From JAJISG01 sp964347325 (GTDB taxonomy: Archaea > Thermoplasmatota > Thermoplasmata > RBG-16-68-12 > JAJISG01): a stretch of 64,000 nucleotides of DNA. Positions 16,762 through 25,952 of the stretch are shown one piece after another. The stretch spans positions 1 through 64,000 of the forward strand of contig CAYFYA010000006.1 in the NCBI GenBank assembly GCA_964347325.1. The letters run 5' to 3'. Under the pieces are notes generated by a model. That model was not told the DNA's origin and made no database searches. It worked only from the letters and a program-made list of their open reading frames with translations. How positions within the stretch are numbered: the stretch's first letter is position 1; every line of letters starts with the position of its first letter. The position numbers were made by a program, and so were the translations under genes.

Positions 16762-17930
16762 GACTCCTCGTCCTCCTTTGACCGAGGACTATCGGGTGGC
16801 GGGATCTCCTCCGGAGTAATTCGCGTCTCCTTCTCTGCGGCCTCCAGCACCTTCTCGAGTTCCGCCCGTTCGGGCAGAGGGCCCAGGACATCCTCGGCCT
16901 TGCCGAGGACCTTCTCTAGGTCCTTGAAGGTCGCAATTTCCCTCTCCGGGACCTCCTTCGTTATCCCCAGGTACTCGGAGATTCCGTCGACCATCCGCGA
17001 GATCTCGAAGGGGAAGATAATCTTCGTGGACTGGCCATCGCCCACGGACTTGAGGGTATCCATGGCGAGAACGGCTATGGACTTCGTGTCCAGGGAGGAG
17101 GCTCCCAACGAGAGGATCCGAAGCTTCTGAGCCTCTCCCTGCCATGCGAGAATGGTTGCCAGCCTCTGGCCCTCAGCCTCTAGGACCCTAGCCTGGCGCA
17201 ATCCCTCGGCTTCCAGGATCCTGGCCCGCTTCTGTCCCTCGGCCACCAGGATGGCGGAGCGCTTCTCGCCGTCGGCCCTGAGGATGGCCGCCCGCCGCTC
17301 CCTCTCCGCCGCCGTCTGCTCCTCCATGGCGGCCTTGACGGGGCGCGCCGGGTCGACCTCCCGAATCTCCACGGCCTCCACACGGACGCCCCAGGCATCG
17401 GTGGCCGTGTCGAGGAGATCCCTGAGCTTGAGGTTAATCGAGTGCCTGTTGTACAGGACCTCATCGAGTTCCATGTCTCCGATGATGGACCTCAGAGTGG
17501 TCTGGGCGAGAGCCACCGTGGCCGTTCTGTAGTTCGTGACCTCGAAGTAGGCCTTCGCGGGGTCGATGACCTTGATGTAGATGATGGCATCCACGTTGGT
17601 TGGGGAGTTGTCCTTGGTGATGACCTCCTGGCGCGGAACGTCGAGGACTTGGGTCCTCAGATCGAGCTTCGTGACTTGTGTGACGAGGGGCGCGACAAGG
17701 TTGAACCCTGGGTTCAGGGGCGGGGGCTTGTACTTCCCCAGGACCACCTTGAGGCCCTGCTCGTAAGGTTGGATAATCCTAACGGCCAGCATGAACAGAA
17801 CTACGACAACGAAAAGTATCAGGATGGCGAGGAAGAGGATCACCTCGCCGGGAATCTGAGCCGAGATGTCAATCAAGAGGCTCGAGGTCAGTGCAGCCGT
17901 AGCCCAGGCTTCAATCTTCTTTCCAAACAT
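16758..17930 (-). CDS. SPFH/stomatin-like membrane protein
   Basis: 390 residues from ATG 17930, which follows GGGGAGGAG and the TGA of the NfeD gene. One N-terminal membrane helix (about 29-52) leads into the SPFH/band 7 domain (RIIQPYEQGLKVVLGKYKP, DLRTQVLDVPRQEVITKDN) and an Ala/Glu/Arg-rich coiled coil with repeats of the type RADGEKRSAILVAEGQKRAR. The acidic tail (PPDSPRSKEDEES) is probably cytosolic. Family members form membrane-bound rings that organise lipids and restrain membrane proteases. It lies in an operon with NfeD, its usual partner. The longer frame to 17996 would overlap NfeD and is not needed. Confidence 0.93.
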   Translation of the reverse strand: MFGKKIEAWATAALTSSLLIDISAQIPGEVILFLAILILFVVVVLFMLAVRIIQPYEQGLKVVLGKYKPPPLNPGFNLVAPLVTQVTKLDLRTQVLDVPRQEVITKDNSPTNVDAIIYIKVIDPAKAYFEVTNYRTATVALAQTTLRSIIGDMELDEVLYNRHSINLKLRDLLDTATDAWGVRVEAVEIREVDPARPVKAAMEEQTAAERERRAAILRADGEKRSAILVAEGQKRARILEAEGLRQARVLEAEGQRLATILAWQGEAQKLRILSLGASSLDTKSIAVLAMDTLKSVGDGQSTKIIFPFEISRMVDGISEYLGITKEVPEREIATFKDLEKVLGKAEDVLGPLPERAELEKVLEAAEKETRITPEEIPPPDSPRSKEDEES

Positions 17931-17934
17931 TCTT

Positions 17935-18432
17935 TCACTTCTCCTCCCCTGCGGATTCAGACTCACCTTCTGCCGGTTGCTCCCCAACCTTCTCAACTGT
18001 GACGTGGACCCCTCTACTGCCTACGACTTGGACCTTTGTCCCCTCGGGAATGGGGGAAAGGGCGGTGGCACTCCACACCTGATTCTCGATATTCACCTTG
18101 CCCTCTATAGAGTCCGGCACTACCCTCCTGACCACGACCCCCCTCCTGCCGACGAGGGATCCTCCAACCGTAGTTACAGGAGGAGAGGGCGGGGCCAATC
18201 TCTGGTACAGCAGGATGACGACGTAGGTGAGAGGGGCGCCAACAGCGATCGCAATTATCGGAGCTAACGGAGTGAAGAAGAAGTTGGGTACGAAGAGGCC
18301 AAGAACTCCCAGGATGATCAGGACGGTGGCAGGGATGCCGATGAAGAAGCCGGGGGCTGCGGCCTCAACCAGGAGTAGCACGATGCCGACTACGAGAAAG
18401 GTGAGCGCCAAGACAAGGTCTGCCTCGACCAT
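17935..18432 (-). CDS. NfeD-like membrane protein
   Basis: 165 residues: three close membrane helices (about 5-80, with EAAAPGFFIGIPATVLIILG) and a C-terminal OB-fold domain (about 95-150; GRRGVVVRRVVPDSIEGKVN, EGTKVQVV). This is the short NfeD form that lacks the ClpP-like protease. It pairs with the stomatin-like protein encoded 4 nt downstream. A TATA box (TTTTAAGA, about 18455-18462) lies 26 bp before ATG 18432, so the transcript is probably leaderless and covers both genes. Confidence 0.9.
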   Translation of the reverse strand: MVEADLVLALTFLVVGIVLLLVEAAAPGFFIGIPATVLIILGVLGLFVPNFFFTPLAPIIAIAVGAPLTYVVILLYQRLAPPSPPVTTVGGSLVGRRGVVVRRVVPDSIEGKVNIENQVWSATALSPIPEGTKVQVVGSRGVHVTVEKVGEQPAEGESESAGEEK

Positions 18433-18475
18433 CCCCTGGTGTAACGGGGGAGGTCTTAAAAGTGTTGCTTGACGA

Positions 18476-18715
18476 CTACCCCAAATCCATGACAACGACG
18501 TCTCGAATGGCCTTCATTCCCTGAAAAGGTAGGAGGATTCTCCCTTTGGGGTCGAGGCGGTAGGCCCTGTGATCGACGTCCTCGGATGGGGTCACTAGGA
18601 CATCCTGGACGTGTCCGTTCCTAGTGTCCACAACGAAGTTCTCGATGACACCCAGGATCCGTCCGTCGTTGGTCATGACGGTCTTTCCAGTAAGTTCTGT
18701 AACGAACCTCTTCAT
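18476..18715 (-). CDS. PRC-barrel domain protein
   Basis: 79 residues (MKRFVTELTGKTVMTNDGRI) with the beta-barrel pattern of PRC proteins: LTGKTV, GRILGVIENFVVD, a central VQDVLVTP, and KAIRDVVVMD at the end. Single-domain archaeal members are common and poorly understood; links to RNA handling or cell division have been proposed. A TATA-like AATATATGGG (18750-18757) puts transcription start near 18730, so ATG 18715 after GGTGATGG is preferred to the upstream ATG at 18742. Confidence 0.85.
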   Translation of the reverse strand: MKRFVTELTGKTVMTNDGRILGVIENFVVDTRNGHVQDVLVTPSEDVDHRAYRLDPKGRILLPFQGMKAIRDVVVMDLG

Positions 18716-18778
18716 CCCATCACCTTCTGAGGGAGGCAACATCCACTATCCCATATATTAGCCTGCCGGGAACGGGCC

Positions 18779-19135
18779 CTACTCGCTGGTTCCGTACTCC
18801 TCCGCGCCCATGAGGTGGAGAGACACGTAGGGCTCATCGCCCACAACCCAGCTATCGTGACCCGGTGGCACCCAGAACACGTCTCCGGCGCTCACCTCGA
18901 TGCGACTCCCATCGTCCATGGCAATCATCGCCCGGCCCGAGAGAACTAGGCCCACGTGCTCCACCCGACAGCTCTTTTCTCCCTTGGCTGCCCCTACGTG
19001 CTCCGACCACTTCCAGCCCGGGGCGTAGCTCGCTCGACCCAGGGTCAGTCCCCCGATGTGTACCACCTCGAACCTCCCTTGGTCGAACTCTCGCACCTCA
19101 TCCGGCTTCTCAAAGCGCTTGATCTGAAATTCCAC
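18779..19135 (-). CDS. Cupin domain protein
   Basis: 118 residues forming a single cupin barrel. SEHVGAAKGEKSCRVEHVGLVLSG covers motif 1, and GDVFWVPPGHDSWVVGDEP covers motif 2 with its His. The His residues suggest metal binding. Substrate is unknown; small cupins of this kind are often sensors or epimerase/dioxygenase-like. It has its own TATA-like TTAATAC near 19167-19173 and stands alone between PRC and Cdc48. Confidence 0.85.
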   Translation of the reverse strand: MEFQIKRFEKPDEVREFDQGRFEVVHIGGLTLGRASYAPGWKWSEHVGAAKGEKSCRVEHVGLVLSGRAMIAMDDGSRIEVSAGDVFWVPPGHDSWVVGDEPYVSLHLMGAEEYGTSE

Positions 19136-19234
19136 TCAGGACCCCCGTCCTTGGAACGGGACGGTTGTATTAATCAACGTCCGAGAGGAGGGAGAACCCC
19201 GGAACTAGGGGTCGGTTCCGAGCCTTGAGGGCGG

Positions 19235-21460
19235 TTACCTGTAGTATCCGAGGACCTCTTCCCTTGGCTTTCGTGCGGCCCGTTTCTGCAGGTCCTCACC
19301 TATCTGCTCATACAGCTTGACGGTGTCCTCGTCAACGGAGGGGAAGACGGTGCCTCTAGCACTGCTGAAGTGTTTGGCCTGTACCAAGACGGCGTCGCGG
19401 TTCTCGCGGAGCGCGTGCATGGCTGCCTCTCTGCACAGTGCAGCGAGGTCAGCTCCCACATATCCCTCGAGCTCTGTGGCGAGTTCCTCGAGCTTCACGT
19501 CGGTATCCAGAGGCATGTTCCTCGTGTGGACACCAAGAATCTCAAGCCTCGCCTCCTCGTCGGGGACTGGAATCATAACCAGTCTATCGAAGCGACCTGG
19601 CCTGAGAAGGGCGGGGTCGAGCATGTCTGGTCGGTTCGTCGCACCGATGGTGACCACACCCTCCATAGTCTCCAGACCGTCCAGCGAGGTTAGGAGCTGG
19701 TTCACCAGGCGCTCGCTGACCCCGGAGTCACCCATGACAGCACCGCGTCGGGGCGTCAGAGCGTCGATCTCGTCCAGAAACACCACGCAGGGAGCGACCT
19801 GCTTCGCCTTCTTGAAGATCTGACGGATCGCCTTCTCACTCTCTCCGACCCACTTGGACATTACCTCCGGGCCCTTGATAGAGATGAAGTTGGCCTCAGA
19901 CTCCGTGGCGACCGCTTTAGCTAGGAGCGTCTTTCCAGTCCCGGGAGGTCCGTAAAGGAGGATCCCCCGCGGAGGTGTGATTCCCATGCGCCGGAAGGAG
20001 TCGGGATCCTTGATCGGCATCTCCACCGCCTCGACCAGCTGGTTCTTGACGTCGTGAAGGCCGCCAACATCCTCCCAGCCCACTCTGGGTATCTCCACGA
20101 GGACCTCCCTGAGAGCGCTGGGCTCGACCTCCTTGAGGGCCTCCCTAAAGTCCTCCTTGATGACCCTCATCTTCTCTAGGATCTCGGCGGGGATTGGCTG
20201 GTCCAGGTCGATCTCCGGCAGGTAGCGTCGAAGGGCCTTCATGGCGGCCTCCCTAGCCAGGGCGGCTAGGTCGGCCCCGACGAAGCCATGGGTGATGTTG
20301 GCCAACCCCTCCAAGAGGGCATCCCTGTCCTCCTCGCTGCCCTCGAAGGGCATGCCTCGCGTGTGAATCTGAAGGATCTCCTTTCGGCCTTCTCTATCGG
20401 GCACTCCTATCTCAATCTCCCTGTCGAAGCGTCCAGGCCTCCGGAGGGCTGGGTCGATGGCATCCTCTCTGTTGGTGGCACCGATGACGATGACCTGACC
20501 CCTGCCGCTGAGACCGTCCATGAGGGTCAAGAGCTGTGCCACCACGCGCCTCTCGACCTCCCCAGTCACCTCCTCCCTACGGGGGGCGATAGAATCCAGC
20601 TCATCAATGAACAGCACGGAGGGGGCGTTCTTCTGGGCCTCCTCAAACTTCTCCCGGAGACGCTCCTCGGACTGGCCGTAGTACTTCGACATTATCTCGG
20701 GGCCCTGGATGGAGTAGAAGTTTGCCCCCGCCTCGTTGGCCACCGCCTTGGCGATGAGGGTCTTCCCCGTTCCTGGCGGGCCGTACAGCAGGACCCCCTT
20801 GGGGGGATCTATGCCCAGGCGCTCGAAAAGTTCTGGGTGTTTCAGCGGGAGTTCGATCATCTCCCGGACCCTCATCAGCTCCTCGTGGAGGCCTCCGATG
20901 TCCTCATACGTGATCGTCGGAGCGAGGACCTCGCCCTCCTTGATCGGCTCCTCTTTCATCTCAATGAGGGACTCCTCGGAGACCTGGACGATGCCTCGGG
21001 GCGTCGTTCGAATGACCATAAAGGGCAAGGCACCCCCCATGAGGGCGATACCCGGGACGATGACCACATCTCCCTTGACCACCGGGCGCTTCAGCAACCC
21101 CCGCTTCACGAAGTTCTCGATGCCCTGGCCGAAACTCACCTTGTGGCCCTCGCTGATGATCGGTGCTATCGTAACCCGCTGGGCGGCCTGTACCTCCGCC
21201 TTCTTCACCTCTACTTTGTCGCCGATGGAGACGCCGAGGTTCCGGCGCACCAGGCCGTCCACCCTTATGATGCCCTTCCCCTCGTCCTCCTGCATGGTTC
21301 GGAATAGTTTGGCGGCAGTGCTCTTCTTGCCAACTATCTCGATGATCTCCCCAACGTCGACGCCCAGGGCCATCCTGGTCCGAGTGTCTACACGGCCCCT
21401 GCCGAGTCCAACGTCCGACTGAGGCGCTTCGGCTACTTTGAGAATGACCCTGTCAGGCAT
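19235..21460 (-). CDS. cdc48: Cdc48/VAT AAA+ unfoldase
   Basis: 741 residues: N-domain (about 1-185), D1 with GPPGTGKTLIAKA and the Walker B region VLFIDELDSIAPRR, and D2 with GPPGTGKTLLAKA and CVVFLDEIDALTPRRG. Both rings have intact P-loops and Walker B acids. It unfolds proteins for the 20S proteasome and takes apart complexes, using ATP, in the cytoplasm. The last residues are GYYR; a hydrophobic-Tyr-any ending is the motif by which AAA+ rings dock to the 20S core. A TATA box (CATATATGG, centre about 21486) lies 26 bp before the ATG, so the gene can be expressed apart from the chaperone genes upstream. Confidence 0.96.
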   Translation of the reverse strand: MPDRVILKVAEAPQSDVGLGRGRVDTRTRMALGVDVGEIIEIVGKKSTAAKLFRTMQEDEGKGIIRVDGLVRRNLGVSIGDKVEVKKAEVQAAQRVTIAPIISEGHKVSFGQGIENFVKRGLLKRPVVKGDVVIVPGIALMGGALPFMVIRTTPRGIVQVSEESLIEMKEEPIKEGEVLAPTITYEDIGGLHEELMRVREMIELPLKHPELFERLGIDPPKGVLLYGPPGTGKTLIAKAVANEAGANFYSIQGPEIMSKYYGQSEERLREKFEEAQKNAPSVLFIDELDSIAPRREEVTGEVERRVVAQLLTLMDGLSGRGQVIVIGATNREDAIDPALRRPGRFDREIEIGVPDREGRKEILQIHTRGMPFEGSEEDRDALLEGLANITHGFVGADLAALAREAAMKALRRYLPEIDLDQPIPAEILEKMRVIKEDFREALKEVEPSALREVLVEIPRVGWEDVGGLHDVKNQLVEAVEMPIKDPDSFRRMGITPPRGILLYGPPGTGKTLLAKAVATESEANFISIKGPEVMSKWVGESEKAIRQIFKKAKQVAPCVVFLDEIDALTPRRGAVMGDSGVSERLVNQLLTSLDGLETMEGVVTIGATNRPDMLDPALLRPGRFDRLVMIPVPDEEARLEILGVHTRNMPLDTDVKLEELATELEGYVGADLAALCREAAMHALRENRDAVLVQAKHFSSARGTVFPSVDEDTVKLYEQIGEDLQKRAARKPREEVLGYYR

Positions 21461-21482
21461 TGCCCTGCACTAGCTTTCAGGC

Positions 21483-21490
21483 CATATATG
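21483..21490 (-). promoter_or_regulatory. TATA box of cdc48
   Basis: CATATATG on the minus strand, centred 26 bp before the ATG at 21460; predicts a leaderless cdc48 transcript. Confidence 0.6.
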
Positions 21491-21524
21491 ACGATTTGGG
21501 TCACCTCTGCGTAACTGATAATGC

Positions 21525-22316
21525 TCAAGCGGTGGTGGTGCTGGAGTCCTGTTCCTCCAAGGCCTCGGACAGGGTCATCTCGCCTCGGGCAACCCTCTTG
21601 GCCAGCTCCTTGGATATGGTCAGCTTCCCTCCTGAACGGATCCTGCTCCTCTTCTGTATGTTTCTCAGCTCGCCATCGGTGGGGAAGATGTCATACCTGG
21701 TCTCGGCCTCCACTCCTCTAGCCGTGGCGATGTTCGTGGCGGACTCAATGTTGCGAGCGTCGTCCCTTCGCCTGTCCCTGCGGGTGGTCCCCCTCTCGTC
21801 CACTATCTCCGCCCTGACCCCAGTCTCGGACAGGGCGTTGAGTATCCTGTTCCTGTTGGTTGGGTCGCCGTGGCCGATGCGTACGGTGAAGACCTCTCCG
21901 TCGTAGTTCCTCAGCACTCCCAGAAGGATGTCCCGGACGGCCTCCGGTGAGGAAGCCGTGCGACTCTCAATCACCTCACCGTCTCCGAGAATCGCAACGC
22001 CGGGCCTGGGGCCGGGATCCACCCCGACGATGACCTCTCGGTACGAGGTAACTCCTCGCAGGATCTGGAGGGCCTGGGAAACCGCATCCTCCACATCGTC
22101 GCACTGGACCCGGGGTTCGAAGTCGATCTGGTGGGCCTCCTCAGGCGAGGTCAGCACTACGGCGACCTCCGCTGGCACCGGCTCGTTGAAGGACAGGCTC
22201 GCGAAGGGGATGTCTCTCTCCTTGAGGACCGAGACCAGGTCGTGGTAGAGCCGGAAGTCGGTAGTCAGGAGCCCCAGCATGCTTCCCATCCGGTCCTGGA
22301 GAGGGCGTTCACCCAT
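21525..22316 (-). CDS. Predicted RNase H-fold (RuvC/YqgF-like) archaeal protein
   Basis: 263 residues. The N-terminal third (LGLLTTDFRLYHDLVSVL) looks like a small alpha/beta domain. The middle has VIVGVDPGPRPGVAILGDGE, the first strand of an RNase H-like fold with its acidic residue, then VRIGHGDPTNRNRILNALSE and an Asp/Arg-rich part (VDERGTTRRDRRRDDARNIE). The tail holds helix-forming ELAKRVARGEMTLSEALEEQ. It resembles Holliday-junction-resolvase-like archaeal proteins without assigned function. It sits 24 nt after dnaJ on the same strand. The start may be ATG 22289 or 22280 instead of 22316. Confidence 0.65.
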   Translation of the reverse strand: MGERPLQDRMGSMLGLLTTDFRLYHDLVSVLKERDIPFASLSFNEPVPAEVAVVLTSPEEAHQIDFEPRVQCDDVEDAVSQALQILRGVTSYREVIVGVDPGPRPGVAILGDGEVIESRTASSPEAVRDILLGVLRNYDGEVFTVRIGHGDPTNRNRILNALSETGVRAEIVDERGTTRRDRRRDDARNIESATNIATARGVEAETRYDIFPTDGELRNIQKRSRIRSGGKLTISKELAKRVARGEMTLSEALEEQDSSTTTA

Positions 22317-22339
22317 AAAGGTTTGAACATGGTGACACC

Positions 22340-23494
22340 CTACGGAGGGCTCTTCTTGCTGCCAGTATAGTCTCCGAGAGAATCACCTAGCTTCCTCAAC
22401 AGCTTCTTCTCCTCCGACGACAGCTTTTCCGGAGTCGCCACAAGAATCCTAACGAGCTGGTCCCCTCGGCCGCTCGCTTCCAGGTCCGGGAGGCCCTTCC
22501 CGCGGAGGCGGAAGACGGTGTGGCTCTGGGTCCCCGGAGGTATCTTCAGGGTGGCGGTCCCTGTGAGGGTAGGGACGCTGATCTCTGCCCCGAGGGAAGC
22601 CTGCGTGTAGGTGATGGGCACATCCACCAGAAGGTCTCTCCCACTCCGCTGAAAGGTCTCGTGCTTCTCGAGGTGGAGGACAATGTAGAGGTCACCAGCC
22701 GGTCCACCACGCTCCCCCGCCTCTCCCTTCCCCGGTATCCTAAGGCTGAGGCCGTCATAGGCCCCCCGGGGGATGACCACCGCCACCTTGGAGGTCTTCT
22801 GCAATAGGCCGCTCCCCCCGCACGTCTCGCACGGAGTTGTCGGCCACTCACCACGACCTCCGCACTTGGAGCAGGGCGTTATAGTAATCATCTGGCTGAA
22901 GCCCCTACGCCGGATGTCGCGATACTCTCCAGTCCCGTTGCACTGAGGGCAGGTAGTCATGTCGCCACCCTCAGCACCCGATCCGTCGCAGGCGTGGCAT
23001 GTGACCTCTCGTGGAACATCCACGACCTGCTTGCTGCCCTTAACGACATCCTCTAGGCTCACCGTCACGTCCATCCTCAGGTCCCTGCCGCGGGCACGAC
23101 GATAGCCCCCGCTAGACCTGCGGAAGAATTCCTCGAAAAGGCTGCCTCCCGAGCGGCCGCCGAAGTTGCGGAAGAGGTCCCTGAAAATGGTGTTGCCGAA
23201 GATGTCCTCTATGTCGCCGAAGTGGGTGAAGTCGGACCAGTTGAAGCCACCGCCGCCGAAGGTGGTCCCCAGTCCATCGTGGCCGAAGCGATCGTACATC
23301 GACCGCTTCTCGTTGTCCATCATCACCTCGTAGGCCTCGGAGAGCTCCTTGAACTTCCCCTCCGCCTCCTTCGGGTTGTCCTTGTTGAGGTCGGGATGGT
23401 ACTTCTTCGCCAGTCGGCGATACGCGCGCTTAATCTCGTCCTTGGATGCTTTCCGTGGCACTCCTAGGACGTCGTAGTAGTCCCTCTTCGCCAT
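22340..23494 (-). CDS. dnaJ: Chaperone protein DnaJ
   Basis: 384 residues: J domain (DYYDVLGVPRKASKDEIKRA, HPD motif in KKYHPDLNKDN), Gly/Phe-rich linker (about 75-125), four zinc-finger repeats (CHACDGSG, CPQCNGTG, CSKCGGRG, CETCGGSG) and C-terminal substrate-binding domains. This is a complete type I DnaJ that brings substrates to DnaK and stimulates its ATPase. It lies 40 nt after dnaK. TATA-like CTTTTATTCC in the gap could give it a promoter of its own. Confidence 0.96.
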   Translation of the reverse strand: MAKRDYYDVLGVPRKASKDEIKRAYRRLAKKYHPDLNKDNPKEAEGKFKELSEAYEVMMDNEKRSMYDRFGHDGLGTTFGGGGFNWSDFTHFGDIEDIFGNTIFRDLFRNFGGRSGGSLFEEFFRRSSGGYRRARGRDLRMDVTVSLEDVVKGSKQVVDVPREVTCHACDGSGAEGGDMTTCPQCNGTGEYRDIRRRGFSQMITITPCSKCGGRGEWPTTPCETCGGSGLLQKTSKVAVVIPRGAYDGLSLRIPGKGEAGERGGPAGDLYIVLHLEKHETFQRSGRDLLVDVPITYTQASLGAEISVPTLTGTATLKIPPGTQSHTVFRLRGKGLPDLEASGRGDQLVRILVATPEKLSSEEKKLLRKLGDSLGDYTGSKKSPP

Positions 23495-23534
23495 GCAGCC
23501 CCATTGAATCTAGGCACGCCGGAATAAAAGTTTC

Positions 23535-25376
23535 CTACTCCTTCTCGTCACTTACATCCTCGAACTCGGCGTCCACCACGTCTTCCTTGGACGCCTCCTC
23601 CTGCCCCTCTGCCTCTTCAGCCTTCTCCGCCTGGGCCTTCTGATAGACCTCCACCCCCACCTTCTGGGCCTCCTCACTCAGCGATTCGAGGGCCTCCTTG
23701 AGCTTCTGTATGTCGTCGGTCTCCATGGCCTTCTTTAGCTCCTCAAGCTTCTCCTCTACTCCCCTCTTCGTAGCCTCGGTGACCTTGTCGCCCATCTCCT
23801 TCAGCATCTTCTCAGTGCTGTAGACCATGGCGTCGGCCTGGTTCCTGGTATCGGCCAGCTCTCGCCTCCTTCTGTCCTGTTCGGCGTACTTCTCGGCGTC
23901 CTTCATCATACGGTCCTTCTCTTCGTCCGAGAGGCGCTGCGGGGCCGTGATAGTCAGCTTCTCCTCCTTTCCCGTACCAAGGTCTTTGGCAGAGACGTGG
24001 AGGATCCCACTGGCGTCGATGTCATAGGTGACCTCGATCTGAGGCACCCCCCTTGGCGCAGGAGGAATGCCCGTCAGGTGGAACCTACCCAGCGAGATGT
24101 TGTCCCCTGCCATGGGCCTTTCACCCTGAAGGACGTGAATCTCCACCGTCGTCTGGCCGTCCTGGGCCGTCGTGAAGACCTGGTTCTTCTTCACTGGGAT
24201 GGTAGTGTTCCGGTCGATGAGCCTGGTGAAGACCGCACCAAGCGTCTCTACGCCCAGGCTCAGGGGGGTCACATCCAGAAGAAGGATGTCCTTTACATCG
24301 CCCGCGAGGACTCCTCCCTGAATGGCGGCTCCCATGGCGACGCACTGCATGGGATCCACCCCTCGCTCGGCCTTCCTGCCTATGAGCTTCTCGAAGTGGT
24401 CCCTTACCACGGGCATCCGAGTGGGACCGCCGACGAGGATCACGTGTTGCACGTCCTGGTACTTCCACTTGGCGTCCTTGAACGCCTGCTCGATGGGGCC
24501 CACGGTCTTGGTGAGGACCGGCTCCACCAGTTGCTCCAGCTTCGCCCGGGTCAGCTCTATCTCAAGATGGACCGGCTTCTCTCCCCTCTGGGCTATGAAG
24601 GGCAGGTTGATACTGGTGGTGGTCGTTCCGGAGAGCTCTATCTTCGCCTTCTCGGCGGCATCCCTGACCCGCTGCATGGCGTTGTTGTCGCCTTTGAGGT
24701 CCACGCCCTCTTTCTTCTTGAATCCGGCAATAACGTACTCGATGATGGCGGTGTCCATGTCCAGGCCGCCGAGGCGGGTGTCCCCGTTGGTGCTCACGAC
24801 CTCGAAGACGCCCTCCCCAATCTCCATCAGCGTGACGTCGAAGGTCCCGCCCCCCAGGTCCAGGACCGCGACCTTTGCCTCGCCCTCCTTGTCAAGCCCG
24901 TAGGCGAAGGCGGCGGCCGTGGGCTCGTTGATTAGGCGTTGGACCTCCAGGCCGGCTATGGCTCCAGCATCCTTGGTAGCCTGTCTCTGATTGTCGTTGA
25001 AATAAGCGGGAACCGTTATGACGGCTTGTTTCACCTCGTCACCGAGGAAGGCCTCGGCATCGGTCTTAATCTTCCTCAGGATCATGGAAGAGATCTCCTG
25101 GGGCGTGTACTTCTTCCCGTCAACCTGCACCGTGGCGTCCGTGCCCATCTTCCGTTTTATCTGCAGGATGGTCCCATCGGGGTTGAGGACGGCCTGTCTC
25201 TTGGCAGGCTCTCCGGCAAGGACGTCACCCTCTTTGGTGAAAGCAACGACCGATGGGAACATCTTGCCCCCGTAGGTGCTGCCTTCGGCACTGGGTATGA
25301 TGACGGGTCGGTCGCCGCGCATGACGGCCGCCTCTGAGTTCGTTGTCCCCAGATCTATCCCAATAATCTTAGCCAC
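23535..25376 (-). CDS. dnaK: Chaperone protein DnaK (Hsp70)
   Basis: 613 residues from GTG 25376 (MAKIIGIDLGTTNSE) behind GGAGGTGA; an upstream ATG at 25391 would add only MEVKR. The ATPase domain covers about 1-370 (VLDLGGGTFDVTLMEIGEG; HVILVGGPTRMP) and is followed by the substrate-binding domain and a helical lid with an acidic, Glu-rich tail. It binds exposed hydrophobic peptides in an ATP cycle with DnaJ and GrpE. The start overlaps the end of grpE (GTGGCTAA), so translation is coupled. Hsp70 in archaea is known to be of bacterial origin. Confidence 0.97.
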   Translation of the reverse strand: MAKIIGIDLGTTNSEAAVMRGDRPVIIPSAEGSTYGGKMFPSVVAFTKEGDVLAGEPAKRQAVLNPDGTILQIKRKMGTDATVQVDGKKYTPQEISSMILRKIKTDAEAFLGDEVKQAVITVPAYFNDNQRQATKDAGAIAGLEVQRLINEPTAAAFAYGLDKEGEAKVAVLDLGGGTFDVTLMEIGEGVFEVVSTNGDTRLGGLDMDTAIIEYVIAGFKKKEGVDLKGDNNAMQRVRDAAEKAKIELSGTTTTSINLPFIAQRGEKPVHLEIELTRAKLEQLVEPVLTKTVGPIEQAFKDAKWKYQDVQHVILVGGPTRMPVVRDHFEKLIGRKAERGVDPMQCVAMGAAIQGGVLAGDVKDILLLDVTPLSLGVETLGAVFTRLIDRNTTIPVKKNQVFTTAQDGQTTVEIHVLQGERPMAGDNISLGRFHLTGIPPAPRGVPQIEVTYDIDASGILHVSAKDLGTGKEEKLTITAPQRLSDEEKDRMMKDAEKYAEQDRRRRELADTRNQADAMVYSTEKMLKEMGDKVTEATKRGVEEKLEELKKAMETDDIQKLKEALESLSEEAQKVGVEVYQKAQAEKAEEAEGQEEASKEDVVDAEFEDVSDEKE

Positions 25377-25914
25377 TCTCTTCACCTCCACCTCTGCTGA
25401 CCAACACCTGGGAGGGGCGCAGTATCCTGTCCTGCAGACGGTAGCCCTTCTGGAGAACCTCCATCACACGTCCCTCCTTCTCCTTACCTTCCACGTAGCC
25501 AACGGCCTCGTGGAGGTAGGGGTCGAACATCCCTTCCATGGCCCCAATCTCCTCCAGGCCTTCCGCCTCGAGGGCCTTCATGAGGTTGTCGTAGACCATT
25601 CTCACGCCGTTGACGAAGTCATCGTCTCTATCCTTCATAGACGTTAACGCCAGCTCGAGCTCATCCACGACCGGAAGGAGCCTCTTCAGGAAGGCGGCGT
25701 TAGCGTAGCGGCTGAACTCCCGCTTCTCCCTCTCGTTGCTCTTTCTTAGGTTCTCGACCTCGGCCTGAAGGTACGCCAACCTGTGAAGGAGTTCCTCGAC
25801 CCTGCTCTCCTTGCCCTTCAGCTCCTCCTTGAGGGTCCTGAGCTGCGACTCCAGCTCCTTCTTGGTCACGGCCCTGGACCTCTTCGCTTTGGAGGCTTGC
25901 TTAGGCAAGGTCAC
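25369..25914 (-). CDS. grpE: Nucleotide exchange factor GrpE
   Basis: 181 residues: a long N-terminal coiled coil (KKELESQLRTLKEELKGKES to about residue 75), then the GrpE head with FLKRLLPVVDELELAL, GVRMVYDNLMKALEAEGLEE, FDPYLHEAV and LQKGYRLQDRILRPSQVLVS. It releases ADP from DnaK. The GTG start lies inside GGGGAGGTG, so the exact start is unsure by a few codons. It sits 38 nt after the thermosome gene and overlaps dnaK. Confidence 0.95.
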   Translation of the reverse strand: MTLPKQASKAKRSRAVTKKELESQLRTLKEELKGKESRVEELLHRLAYLQAEVENLRKSNEREKREFSRYANAAFLKRLLPVVDELELALTSMKDRDDDFVNGVRMVYDNLMKALEAEGLEEIGAMEGMFDPYLHEAVGYVEGKEKEGRVMEVLQKGYRLQDRILRPSQVLVSRGGGEESG

Positions 25915-25952
25915 CTCCCCTTCTGAGGGGCGGGGCGGGGACTTCCTGGACC

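Noticed and set aside
20288..21307. Long plus-strand reading frame opposite cdc48
   Set aside because: It mirrors the high-GC codons of a certain gene, shows no family motif and has no promoter; likewise 23997-24935 opposite dnaK and 26706-27488 opposite the thermosome gene.
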